This document shows positions 50,115 through 61,209 of a DNA stretch of 64,000 nt, piece by piece. A model generated the notes under the pieces. The model searched no databases. It saw only the letters and a list, made by a program, of their open reading frames with translations, and was not told the origin of the DNA. The position numbers were made by a program, and so were the translations under genes. How positions within the stretch are numbered: the stretch's first letter is position 1; every line of letters begins with the position of its first letter. The stretch comes from Aptenodytes patagonicus. Its lineage: Eukaryota; Chordata; Aves; Sphenisciformes; Spheniscidae. The stretch covers positions 5,389,001 through 5,453,000 of the forward strand of contig NC_134954.1 in NCBI RefSeq assembly GCF_965638725.1, given 5' to 3'.

Positions 50115-53100
50115 CTAAAAAAAAAAAAAAGGTAGTGAAGAAATGAGCACACCAGGAATTTATAAAGATGCTCTTCACAGTTGGTAAAAACTCATTTGTA
50201 AGTTTACTTTTTAACTAACCCTACTTCAGCTAATGTTTCTCTCGCTAAACCCGCCAGTGATCGCAGATGCAGCTTGTAAATGAACAACTTGGATCAAGGT
50301 GCATTGGTGGTGGTAAATGCCAGCCTCTGTATCATCTATCAAAGGTTGTTCTTAATGATGTACTTAGAATCGATTGGATGTATTGTAGTGGAAGAATAAA
50401 GTTCCATTACAGTCTCATTTCTGAATAAATGAGCGGCCAAACTGTGAGATTAAAGCTCAGTCTCGGCATGCTCGGAGGCTTTTTTCCTGTTGATTTGCAG
50501 CCTGAGAGCCAAGTGGAACAATGAAAGTGCAAGCCTTTTTGCAGACAACAAAAGCCACCAGCCAGCTCGCAACCCATTGTGAGCTCGGTTTCTTCAAAAT
50601 ACTTTAATACTCGTCATATTTCTTGCACTCCCGTCATTTGAGTGGGTAAATAAAGATGCGGAAACTATCTGCTCGTGGTACCTGCTCAGACTTAGAAAAG
50701 AGGAACCTTGATTCACTTTTGGAAGTGATCAAAAGGAAAAGCATGGGACTTGTTTCTTCACGGTAGTTGGCAGCAAAAAGAAGTCTAAAGAGATTTGGCG
50801 TTTTAAAGCTTATTTTACTTGTTTTGCTTTAGAAAGTCAATTCCACTGTTCCTGGAAAACAAGTGAAACAAGAATGTTCTGAAACCATAAAAGAATGAAA
50901 GCAAAGCACTGACTAATGTTTAATCAAGCTGTTACAAGCTATTTCTTTTAAATTGTTGGATTCCATTTTATAGCAGGCACTTTATCAAAAGTGCTTCTAC
51001 TTGCACTGAGAGACTATATATTTTATTAAAACTTAGCATAAATAGTCTGTTATTAAGGCAGTATTTCTATGACCTCAGAGGAAGGTTACAAAAACCAACC
51101 CTAACCTTGAAACTTGATTTCAAATGATTGCCTCTTACAAATCATTGTATCTACATATAAAAAAATAGCCCGCTTTATCCTTAACTCTTTATATCTGCTT
51201 TAAAATCCTTTGGTGTCTGTTATCTCTTCAAAATAAAAATATAATAAACCCCGGACTGATCAATGACATCAGCATAAATCTTGCATCCCTTCCAAATGCG
51301 CTGAGCAAGTGAGTGGCCAGCACGCTTCCAAATAACTCCGAAGGTAATACATTACCTGTCAAAACTGTGGCTGTGGTACGTTTGCCGTGGATTCCTGTGC
51401 AGTCCTCTCCTAGGATGACTTTCTGTCTTGTAGAAGTCAGAAACCACCCTTTAGGATTGGAGGCGGTAAGAAATTTCTGTGTCTTATTGTTTCCTAAAAG
51501 TCCTTTCTAAACTGGATAAAATGTTAACAGAATTTAAATAATAATAATAATAATTCATCACAGCTCTTCTTGTTTGCAGGACTTGGCCATGAAGGTTGCA
51601 GGGGCAGCTTTCTCCTTTACAGGTTTTGTCAGCAAACTGAGTTCTAATTTTAAGATAAAGCTTTAAGACTCGCAGTAGCTAATGATTAATAAAAACTGAC
51701 ATGGCAAGAAGGCAATCACTTGATTGCTTTTTTGTGTTAATAAATACCTTTAAAAGCTCTGGTCTCTGATTCATGGGTAAGACACAGCACCCATTTTACG
51801 GTCTGGGCTGACACTGACCCTCCCCGGCGCACAGCACGGTGGCCTCTGGGCTCACGGCGTCTCTGCTGACTGTCCCGGCATTGCTGGGGCTGCGGGGAGG
51901 TAGGACATCGAATACCACGTACTATTAGCTAGCCAGGAATTACTTCTATATAAGGACCAATCTGTCACTTAAGGGCAAATGGACAAGAAGATAAGAACCT
52001 TCTAAATCTAGCTTCTAAGCTAAAAAATCAGAACTGCTTCAGAGAAATGCTGCTGCTGCTTTGCTTTCCTTTACCCAATTTTTTAGACTGGACTCCCTAT
52101 GTCTTCCAAGGTTCATCAGAGGAGGGAGTTGACCCTGAAGCCTGTCGGTGGGATGTGTGTTGACGCTGGGAGCAAATGCTGTGGCCCTGGCAGGAGGGGC
52201 CCCACGTGCTACGCAGAGCAGCTTTGCGAGCTGGACAGAGCCCGGTCTTTTTCCACAGGTATGGAAACTCGTCGCACTGCTTCTAGTGTGTAGTGCAACC
52301 AGGCAGGCAAGCGTTCAGAGAAGCCAGGCTTGCCTCTGCCTCCGTGCTTCATTCTCTTTCTTTACCAATGGCTTCTGAGAAAGGAAAAGAACCATGGGGA
52401 AGATGCTGCTGGGTAGGTCTACCGGCCTGCTTGAAAGGTGGCTGCTGACTAGCATTTCTCTGGTAACCCACGCGGTTCTTGGTTTAATACCTGCTTGCTT
52501 TGAATACAGATACAATTTGTTTGCTCCTGGTTGGCCAGAACTGGCCTTATCTCGCTGGACTGTATCTTCATGGATGACTTGTGCCCAAACCCGCTGATGT
52601 TTCAGAGGTAGGTAGTGTTGTATTTAGAGGGGGTTGTAGCTATGGGGGGCGATGTGCTCAGCTCGGGATTTCCATGTTTACATGGAATCCTTTAGCACGC
52701 TGGGAGAAAGATAAGCACTTAATACTAAAAGCTGCAAGGAGAGGTGGGTTTGTTCAGAGCTTCCTTTTCCTGCAGAACTACAGAGCCTGCGGTTCCAGCC
52801 TTGCTCATAACCTGGCAAGCCTCAACTACCTCCTCTCCGAAGAGAGTGTGTGTGTGTATGTACGTGAACGCACAGGTAGATGTGTACATCTTACTGTTTT
52901 GGATGAAATCTCTGACTGATTTGCAGCTGAAAACCCAGAGTAATGTAAGGCCTTACCTTTCTCTTGCTGTTGTTTCCGCCTCCAATGTGTCATGTCTTTG
53001 CTAACACTCCTAAGAGCTGCCCTCTTCCTTCCCTATTCCTTCCCCCCCCTTCGTCCCCGCAATGCTCCCCCCAACTCCCAACCTCAGAGTCTTTCATTTG

Positions 53101-55222
53101 GAAATTTGAGAGAATAGGAATAGATTTTTTTCTTTTTAAGTCTTATCTGTTTTCTGAAGATAGTGTTCTCTGCAGCTGCGAACAAAATACATGGTGTCTG
53201 CTTGGTTCCTTTGCTCCTTAGTGGCATCCCATATATGCGGAAAGCAGTGAGCTCTGACCAGTTCGGAACAGAAGAATTTTTATGGTTGTTTCTACCAGTT
53301 TTTCTAGCTCCTTTCCTGCAGCTTACCACTGCCATTATTTTTTTAATAAGAGCAAAAAGTTTCACATGTTGCTGATTCCTTCCCTTTTGTCAGATGCTAC
53401 ATAGAGAGAAATATTTGTTAACTTTCTGTACCAAAGGCAGTCGAAGACCATGGAGCTGGAAATACCAAATTCCTCTTTTTCATTTAAACACAAACTCTAG
53501 TTAGCTTTTAGTCCAGGACTGGGACCTAGTTCTTTAACTAAATGCCTCGAAAGAAGATTCCTGCTCACAAGGAAAAGTAAAACAAAATAGCCCTTGCTCT
53601 ACTGGACTTCGTCCCCCTTTCTTCAGGCAGGAATATCATGCTCTCTGTTCTGCAGTAATAAAAGATATTTACTGCTTAGCGGAGACTAAGTACATCTCCC
53701 GCTTTTGCAGCTGCATTGGTTAAGCTGTTCTGCTTAGAGCCAGTTTACAACAAAGAATGTCCACACCGTGCACAATAGTAAACAAAAAGCCTAGAAAATT
53801 GGCTGGGTTCGTTTGGTCAAATCCTACTGCTGCTTCTTGTGACTCGAAACAAATTGCTTGTCTCCCGCCTGCTCTCGCCTCTGGGCAGTTTGGCTAGTTG
53901 CAGCTTGTGACAGTTGTATGAAAAGCACATATGTCTGTACAAATGATAGCTTGTGTCTCTGCAGGAAAAAATTTAATCTGTAAATGCTAAGTGTTTTCTA
54001 TTTTTATTAGTTAGATGTAGGTATTGGAAGCTAGAAGCAAACAGCAGTACAGAAATAACTTTAACATACGGATATAATTTATATTAAATTAGGCATTCAC
54101 TATGCAAACTCATTTATGGTCTCTTTTTTCTTCTCCTGGACTAACTGTCCTTTGTGCCGGACTAAATTAGCCGTAGGACTTGAAGCGTCTTGATAAATTC
54201 TGAGATGCTGACCCTGCCAACTCCTTGGCCAAGATCAGTGGACCTCCCTCTTGGCACTCAAAAGCACACATGATGCTAGCTTTTTGATTCAGTTACAAAT
54301 CTGCTTGGATATTCGTGTTAATCTGGAATTTTCCTGTGCGGAATCAGCCAAATTGCTCCACAATGTACTTCTCTGGTTTTAGTCCATACTACTCAATCCC
54401 TTTGATTTTATTTCTTTTTTTTTCTTTTCCTGTTGAAACGGGAAGACGCTCAGGCCTGAATTTAATTTTACTGGAAGCACAAGGAAAGGAGTGGGGCCCT
54501 TTCGTTTTGTTTTGACTCTGAAGTTTTTCCCTTCTGGGCTGAGGTTGCTATGGACTCAGTACAGTGTTTAGGTTGCAGCTTTCAAATGTGCGCCAAGCAC
54601 CAATTGTGGCTTAGCAGTGTTTTAGCGGACCTTCTCGGATAGGTTGTGCAAACCCTGCTTTTCTGCACCGTCGTGTGCAGAAGGCCCGCTTCTGACGTGG
54701 GCTTTTCAATTAGAAGGGAGGGGTCTGTCACCGAATCGCCTGTAGTTAGGTAGGAAAGAATACAACGCCGCAAACACAATCCCTTCTTCCTTGGGTCAGA
54801 ACAAGGTATGTGCGAAGGGGGGGATAGACCCTTCACCCACACGCATGAGCAAATGTGCACGGAAGCAGCTTGCCAACGCCGTATACGAGAGCTAGAACAA
54901 GCAAGGCGGGGTGAGCTCTGATCTTTGCCGTCGTGCACAGTGGGATGCCAAGGTGGCTGCTCTGTTCTTGTGTATAAATTACTGCTGTTGAGCTATTTAT
55001 AGGCAAGTAAATAAGAATCTAAAGCAACTTATCTTTTCTTCTTGGTACAGTGCCATTATGGTGATCTCTTAGCTGGCATATGTTGTAATGAAGTGCTGTA
55101 ATGATTCAGCGTAGCTTTTCAGGGCTGTGTTGTACGTTCATCTTGCACTGCTGTTCCTGCATGCTGCGGCAGGAGCTCTTCTCCCACAAGGGCCTGGCCA
55201 CGTGAGCCTGTCTGCCTGACTC
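50115..55222. other. Intergenic segment between the two SLC19A3-like genes
   Basis: About 5.1 kb that must hold the promoter and noncoding first exon(s) of copy A and the 3' UTR of copy B. Candidate minus-strand poly(A) signals after the copy B stop are ATTAAA at 54461-54466 and AATAAA at 54407-54412. An (AAT)n run lies at about 51538-51554. No further gene, tRNA or CpG island was recognised. Confidence 0.65.
51538..51554. repeat. (AAT)n microsatellite
   Basis: Short trinucleotide run between the two transporter genes. Confidence 0.75.
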
Positions 55223-55402
55223 CTACAGCCGTGTCGTATAGCCAGGTACAATCTGCTCTTTTGATGCGTGTTCAGCACGGTTCAGATGCTCTTTGCAAGA
55301 TCTTGCTATTTTCCTTTTGCATTTGCTTGACACAAGCAGGCAAATGCTCCTGATCGAGAAAATCCCAGCTATGACTGCAAAGTAGCTGCCATAAATTAAA
55401 AA
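55223..55402 (-). CDS. SLC19A3: SLC19A3 copy B, last coding exon (with stop)
   Basis: The acceptor is cctag ending at 55403. Encodes [20 protein letters not shown] and a long tail ending PGYTTRL, with TAG at 55225-55223. The last helix is well conserved; the tail is not alignable to copy A after the RSI motif. Confidence 0.88.
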   Translation of the reverse strand, partial: FLIYGSYFAVIAGIFSIRSICLLVSSKCKRKIARSCKEHLNRAEHASKEQIVPGYTTRL

Positions 55403-58400
55403 CTAGGAGGGGGAGAGAAAAAGGCAGAAGAATTAATGAGAAGCACATTTGGGAAACGCTGCTGCTTCTGGAGATGGCAGATACTCTAATATTATTTGTT
55501 TACCTGCGTTCTGGCACAGTTTCTCTACGTTCAAGTTTTTCCTTTTGTGATTAAGCAAAAATCTTAGCTTTTCCAGCAAACAGCAGATCTTTGAGGAATG
55601 AAGAACTGCCCCTTGCTTCCAATCCTTATGCCTCTTAATAAACATCAGAGGCGGGGAGGGATAGGTCCTTTTTTGCTCTTACTTGCACATTTCAGTGCTG
55701 TCACCACACTGGCTTCAGTAAATATGCCATGACTTTGTATCAGTATTTCCATCAACAGTGGCAAAGCTATTTATGAAGTCCTACATATTCCTGTCCTTAA
55801 TTTTAAAGTTTTAATTTTTAGTGTTTAATTCATTCTTTAATCTTTTAAAGTAATTTTTGCCTTCTCTGTGCAGAATATCTGAATAGCTTTAGTCTTCCTC
55901 AAATCCATGGGAGTAGGAAGCTGCCCCAGCTGAGATCCCATCTGAGAAAATGCAGAAGTCAGTGCATCTCAGTTGACTCCAACATGAGTGGAATTGCGCT
56001 GACTGAAGTTAGGGACACTGTTGTGAGATAGGATGTCCCACCCCAAATTAAGTGCCCAAACTACAGGCAGAAAACTCTGTTATTCACGTTGAGATACAGA
56101 CCAGGTTTGCTCCTGAGCTGGAATTAGAAGGCAGGTGTCGTTTTCACTTGAGCTGAAATAACTCCAAGAATCTAGGCTGTGTCTCATGGCCTTGAACTCC
56201 CCTAACAACATGCGGTCATGTTGGTCCTGCATCTGAGAAAACCAGCCTGAATTTTTGGGCAGAGAAGATGTAATTCAGTGTCCTATTAATTAGCAAAAGC
56301 TGGTCAGATAGCAGGGCCTGACTTTACGTTCTGGTGTATCTGCCTTTAAAGAGTCAGAGACCAGCATCTGTAATCCTAAATGCTGCACTAGAAGGCAGAA
56401 GGGAAGAATGATGGCCAACACAAGGGAAGAGCAAGATGTCTAGATTTCTATAGATGAAAGAGGGAATTAAATTGTCCTTTGGCATAGCAATTTCTTTCTT
56501 GGTAAACTTTTGAAGAGGAATTGGCTAAGCAGTAAATAGGAAGTAAGTTAATAGCACTTACCTGAGTCACTATGTCCAGTTCCAGGCCTCTTGAATCCAC
56601 GACGACTACTGTAAGAATGGTCTGAATCACCAGCGCAACGAAGTTGTTGAATCCAAACATCAAGGCATAGCGTTCCATGCTCAGATTGACTGCAATCTGG
56701 AACCTAATGTGAGTCTGCCAGGTCAGTTACTTCACACTGGGTGGAAAGCTGTTGCTCTTCATTTAGTTGATGAAGAGAAACGATTCACGCAGATGATATA
56801 TCAAGGAAATGGTGCTTCATTTGTTTGTTTGCTTCCTTGCTTTCTCTAAAAAAAAAGTCTGGACGACTATACTATATTTTGATGTTTTTGTACTTGTCTG
56901 TGTTGCTTTTCCAAACCGTGTTACCGGATGATCTGCTTTATCTAGTAGAATATCAGATCTCTTTAACCTTCCCCTTTGTTCCTTCTCTATCTTCACAGGC
57001 CGTGCCAGACAGGTTGTAAAGTCTCCATGGTTGGAGGCTTTCAAAGACCTGGCCAGACAAAACCGTGACCTCATCTGGCATTGGCAGGAGTTCTGCCCTG
57101 GCTGGGAGGTTGGGCTAAAAGGTCACTACGGGTGTCTTCTAACCAACTTTTCTGTGATGATGCAAATCGCTCTTTGCTTTACGGCTTGACAGCGGAGGTA
57201 GCACACTGTTTATTTCTGTCAAGATCCCGTAGATTCTCCTTGCAATATCTTTTTTGACAATAATCAGAACATCTTTCCTTGCAATATTTACCTCCAAAGT
57301 TCCTATCTGAACAAAAGGGTGTTATTCCTGCAGTACTCTTTTCATTGATTTTTAGCAGGGTTTTTTGTGCAAGCTTTTACTTTTTTTTTATCATAGTTTT
57401 AGCAGTTTTTTTTAAAATGGTATCTGAATAATTTTGTGTTTTGACATAAGAGTGCATCTGGTATTTTTGTTAATGAAATAGTGTGGTATGTCTAAAGACA
57501 TTCCAATCAATAAAATAACTGGAGTAATAAAAATGTTTTCTATTTATTACACAGATTATATATAATCTTTGTTATTTACATTATTTTCATTTTTCTAATT
57601 CTGACAACAGAATAGCTTGGTCTCCTAAGAGATCTTGTCTGAGTTTGTATGTCCAATGTTCTCTTTTATTCCTTCTTTACATCATAATATCGTTAAGAAT
57701 TATATGTATAAAGTTATTTTGGGGAACACTTATTTTGGGGAACACTGTGCCAAATCTTTTCTCGCATTCATGCAGTTTGTACACTTCTTAGCATGCTATA
57801 AAGTGCATCAGCGAGGTGGTCTAGACATAAGGGGATGTTAAAGGATGGTCGTCAAGGCATGCTTGTCCCTATTGTTCACTTTGCATCTTCCATGCCAGGC
57901 AGGAGGAAAACAGCTTATATGTTTTGCTGTTACCATTGCCTTCAGTAATAAAGATACCTTGTACCTTGACTGATTTCTGCCTAGGTAAATGTTCAATGTC
58001 CTTTTGATAATTTTTCTTTTACGGTTGTTTAGAAGAATGAAAACAACATAACTAGACATTTAAGTGTCCTTGTCTTTACCTAAACAGTTATGTCTAGCGT
58101 TAGATCAGCTACCTCTGAGTAAAAGGAGGGATGCCCAAAGTAAACTTAAAGTACGGCTAGTATTCTGTGCATAATGGCAGCACTGTAAGGTTTTATACTT
58201 ACGTTGCTATTGTAATGAGGAGCATATAGCATGCTTTGAAAATGAGATAGCCGGCGTAACATGCCCAGATGTTGGTAGTGAAGTGCATGAGAAGTAGAGA
58301 ACCAGCATCTATTGCAGAGAAGATCCCTAAAGCCAGCTCTCCAAAGAGGTCCCAGTTAATTTTCATATATTGTACTACAAAAGATGTTACCGAGCCTAGA

Positions 58401-61204
58401 AAAAGAGAAAAAAAACACGTAAATGTTGTATCTGTTCTACAGCCTGTATCACCAGGTCTTGCCACCCTCACATGCCGAAAGGCAATGCTGAATAATGAAG
58501 CAGAGTAGTTCTGAAGTGTTTTGAAAGCATTTCTAATCGCTTCTGAAGTCGTGCAGATGACTGGTCATTTTTTGACAACTGCATAAATCAAGCCTCTGCC
58601 ATTCCTTTCTCAATGTTTTATTCCACTTCGCAGGATAAACTGTTATGTAGAAGGATTCATTATTTAGCTGTCTGTACCCGGCATGCATCTCTAGGGAGAG
58701 AATTAGGAACACGGTTTGGAGCTCAAGAACAATTCTTCCAGCTTCTACTAGCTTATTTTATAGCTAAGCTAGTAAACCTTCTAGCTTAACGGTTTAGCTC
58801 TGTGCAGCTCATAAAGGGGCTAAGCTGCCAAAAAAGGGACTGTTGTGAGGCATCAAGTGAGTATATTCAGGGAAATGAGAAAGGATAGGCACTGCTTGCT
58901 TTTGGTGGGCCTGCTACAAAGACGCATCTGTTGCGAAGGTAAGCCACCTGACTATCCATCTTAGGGGTCTCATACAATTTTAAAACTTCTACACCTCTAC
59001 ATTGAGAAATAGCCAATTCCATGAGAAAGAGGAATTCATGAAGGAGTAGACGCTACAGGAGTTAAGTGCTTCTAATTTGCGATTCAGTTGGTCTATTTAG
59101 TTGCCTACCTCCAGACGAGAGCAATTTTTTAACTTAGAAGTACCTGTTCCTCCTTAATGGCTGTAAGGGTAACCTGAATGATGAGGTATGATGTAGACAT
59201 GTTTATTTTCCTTGGTGGGTCACACCCCGATGTCTTGTGCAAGTTCTCTACAGCAGCACAATATAAATATGTGAAACGCTGCCAAGCCAGGGTGGTATCC
59301 TTTGATGTTAACCTTTCATTAACATTGCTTTGCTTGTGTGGTGTGGGCATCTGCTTCCGGTGCAAAAGCATAATGGTTAACGTCAGTAGCGTCATGAATT
59401 CAAGAAGCTCTTTTTCTGCAACTCTCTGTATCTTGGAATGACTAAAATTCTTCTTTCTGTCCTGCTGCACAAGAGTATTTCACTAGAAAATGGTCTTAAT
59501 GAGAGGATTATGTTCTTTTTGTGTAAGACATTTCTGAAAAAATTCTCTCATCTGTGTGAGCTACCACCATTGTTATGGGAACTGTGGGATACTTTGGGGA
59601 AAAAAATCCCCAACAACCTCATCCAAAGAAACACAGGTGCCTCTGAATGGATTTATCAGCTGGGTGTAAAGTCTGTGTGACTTGTACACTCTGTGCATAC
59701 TGGTAGGATAAAGTTGGGTGTCCCAGCGCTAAAGAAAAAATGCATAGCTCACATTTGAACCGTTTTGTACATCAAAGAATGTACTTGAATGCGCAGTGCA
59801 TACACTGGCTTCCTGGAGCGTCTGCAGTGGAACGGCACTTTAAAAGTGTTCTAAAGTAAAACTTTAGAGACTGCCTTTGTGATCGATGCTTAGACACTGA
59901 CTTACTCAGAAAAGTTGCTATTGCTTCAACGGCTCCGTTGTACACTGCAGAGCTGTGAGAGGGGGCTCTGAAGTCCCACAGCACTTGGATATAATTCAGA
60001 ACCTGGTTAAAGCCTGCCGTAGCCAGAGCCCACCACAGGGACCAGTAGAGAAGTTTCCTAGAGCTGTAGCAATCCCTCAGGTCCTTGCTCAGCTGCACCA
60101 GTACCCTGAGCATGTGATTCTGGGGCTCGGCGTTACCGGCCTGCTGTTCGGGTGCCGGTCCCCTGTCGGCAGACACGGAGCCCTTGTCCTCTTGGCAGCT
60201 CGATGGCCTGTCGGAGCCGACCGTAGGCACACCTTTGTCTGGTCCCGGGAGAGTTTCTGAGATGTCTTTCCTGTGGAAGAACATACTCTTTTGAGGCATT
60301 GGGAGGAAAAAGGAGCACAGGAATGCCAGGGACACGGAAGCCAAAGTAATGGCATTAAGGTGAAAGTAGGAGACATCTGCTAAGGAAACCAGCAGCTGTC
60401 CCAGCACGGCGGCAACGGTGGCTGCAACAAGAGTGATACTTCTGCAATAGCTCGTCACTCTCTGATAGTGATCGGTGCTGACGACGCTGTAGATGTAGGC
60501 GTAATAGGCGACCTCGGTGGCTGTCGCCATCCCGTAGAAGAATTCCACCACCTGCATGGCTGCCACTCCATTTGCGAAGAGGAGCAAGAGCCACGTGACG
60601 ATGAAGCTGATGCCCTGGAGGAGGAGGACGGGCTTGTAGCGCACGTAGTCTGTAATCAGGAAGACTGGGAAAAGGAGTGCAAGGTAGGAGTACGTCCAAA
60701 CTGGGAAAATATGGTTGGTAACCTGGAAGAGAAGAGGAAATCTCTGTGTTGTTATTCTTGGGGAAAAGAAGATCATTTATTTTAAATGGCTTTGTAGAGG
60801 GAAGTCTTTTCTCTGAAGGAATTAATAAAATATATAACCACACTGAAGCAGCCTGTGACTGCTGAGCAGGGAAATAGATCTTGAATCCATTAAATGGATC
60901 TTTTATTTGTGCCATCTGCTGCAAATTGTAATCTGCCAAAGCTGGTTACAGTTGTGCTTTTTTGGGTTTTCATCTTTGTTTAAAACTTCGTTTAAAGTTT
61001 TACTTTTTTATTTTTGCTGCTCCATATAAAAGAAAAGGCAGAGTAAAGCCATACCTCATCTATGGTCAGGTTTTTATCTGGTCCTGTCAGATAGGGTGTT
61101 AGGAAAGGTTCTGATGGTTTCATCATGTAGAAGAATCCATAGAGGCAGAGGATCAGGGTGGGAAAAGTCCAGGTGTTGCTTTCCTCTTGCTTCCAGCAGC
61201 CCAT
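55223..61204 (-). CDS. SLC19A3: SLC19A3 thiamine transporter, copy B (gene span, start to stop codon)
   Basis: Five coding exons (150+817+193+142+180 nt) join in frame into 493 residues plus stop, close to human SLC19A3 (496). It has the family MFS architecture and keeps G23, E32, N45 (NLT sequon), W59, E110 and Y113. Position 29 is Lys where human and copy A have Arg. The C-tail is long and basic ([13 protein letters not shown]...), ending TTRL, close in form to the human STKL ending; this fits a class I PDZ ligand pattern. Predicted role is plasma-membrane thiamine uptake. All splice junctions are canonical GT-AG. By length and tail it is the better candidate for the one-to-one SLC19A3 ortholog. 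Nearest neighbour is copy A, 5.1 kb downstream in the same orientation. Confidence 0.93.
56562..56703 (-). CDS. SLC19A3: SLC19A3 copy B, fourth coding exon
   Basis: The acceptor is attag ending at 56704 and the donor gtaagt at 56561. Encodes [20 protein letters not shown] through LDIVTQ. Same length as copy A, with about 25 differences in 142 nt. Confidence 0.94.
57000..57165 (+). mobile_element. Degenerate CR1-like 3' fragment
   Basis: caggttgtaaagtctccatg, ggttggaggctttcaaagac and ctgggaggttgggctaaaag followed by ccaactttt resemble the CR1 3' region but are diverged, and the terminal attctatg repeat is degraded. Plus orientation. Confidence 0.65.
57714..57745. repeat. Tandem duplication, 16 bp x 2
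   Basis: Two adjacent identical copies of ttattttggggaacac in an intron of copy B. Confidence 0.9.
58203..58395 (-). CDS. SLC19A3: SLC19A3 copy B, third coding exon
   Basis: The acceptor is ttctag ending at 58396 and the donor gtaagt at 58202. Encodes [20 protein letters not shown] through YMLLITIA. Same length as copy A (193 nt), with about 40 differences. Confidence 0.94.
59906..60722 (-). CDS. SLC19A3: SLC19A3 copy B, second coding exon (817 nt)
   Basis: The acceptor is cag ending at 60723 and the donor gtaagt at 59905. Encodes residues 51-322 plus one base. Amino-acid differences from copy A are few: I/V, H/N and V/A early, V/I in the loop, S/G, V/M, and the split G/S codon at the end. 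Confidence 0.95.
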
Positions 61205-61209
61205 GGCCT
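61055..61209 (-). CDS. SLC19A3: SLC19A3 copy B, first coding exon
   Basis: The acceptor is ctgcag ending at 61210, then 5 nt of 5' UTR and ATG at 61204-61202. The donor is gtatgg at 61054. Encodes residues 1-50 ([20 protein letters not shown] through NLTIDE). It differs from the copy A exon at about 40 of 150 positions. Confidence 0.92.

Larger units (their letters stand above)
55403..61054 (-). other. SLC19A3: Introns of SLC19A3 copy B
   Basis: Four introns of 332, 1510, 1499 and 1159 nt in transcript order. Content is a degenerate CR1-like piece at about 57000-57165 and a 16-bp tandem pair at 57714-57745. No other gene was recognised. Confidence 0.8.
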
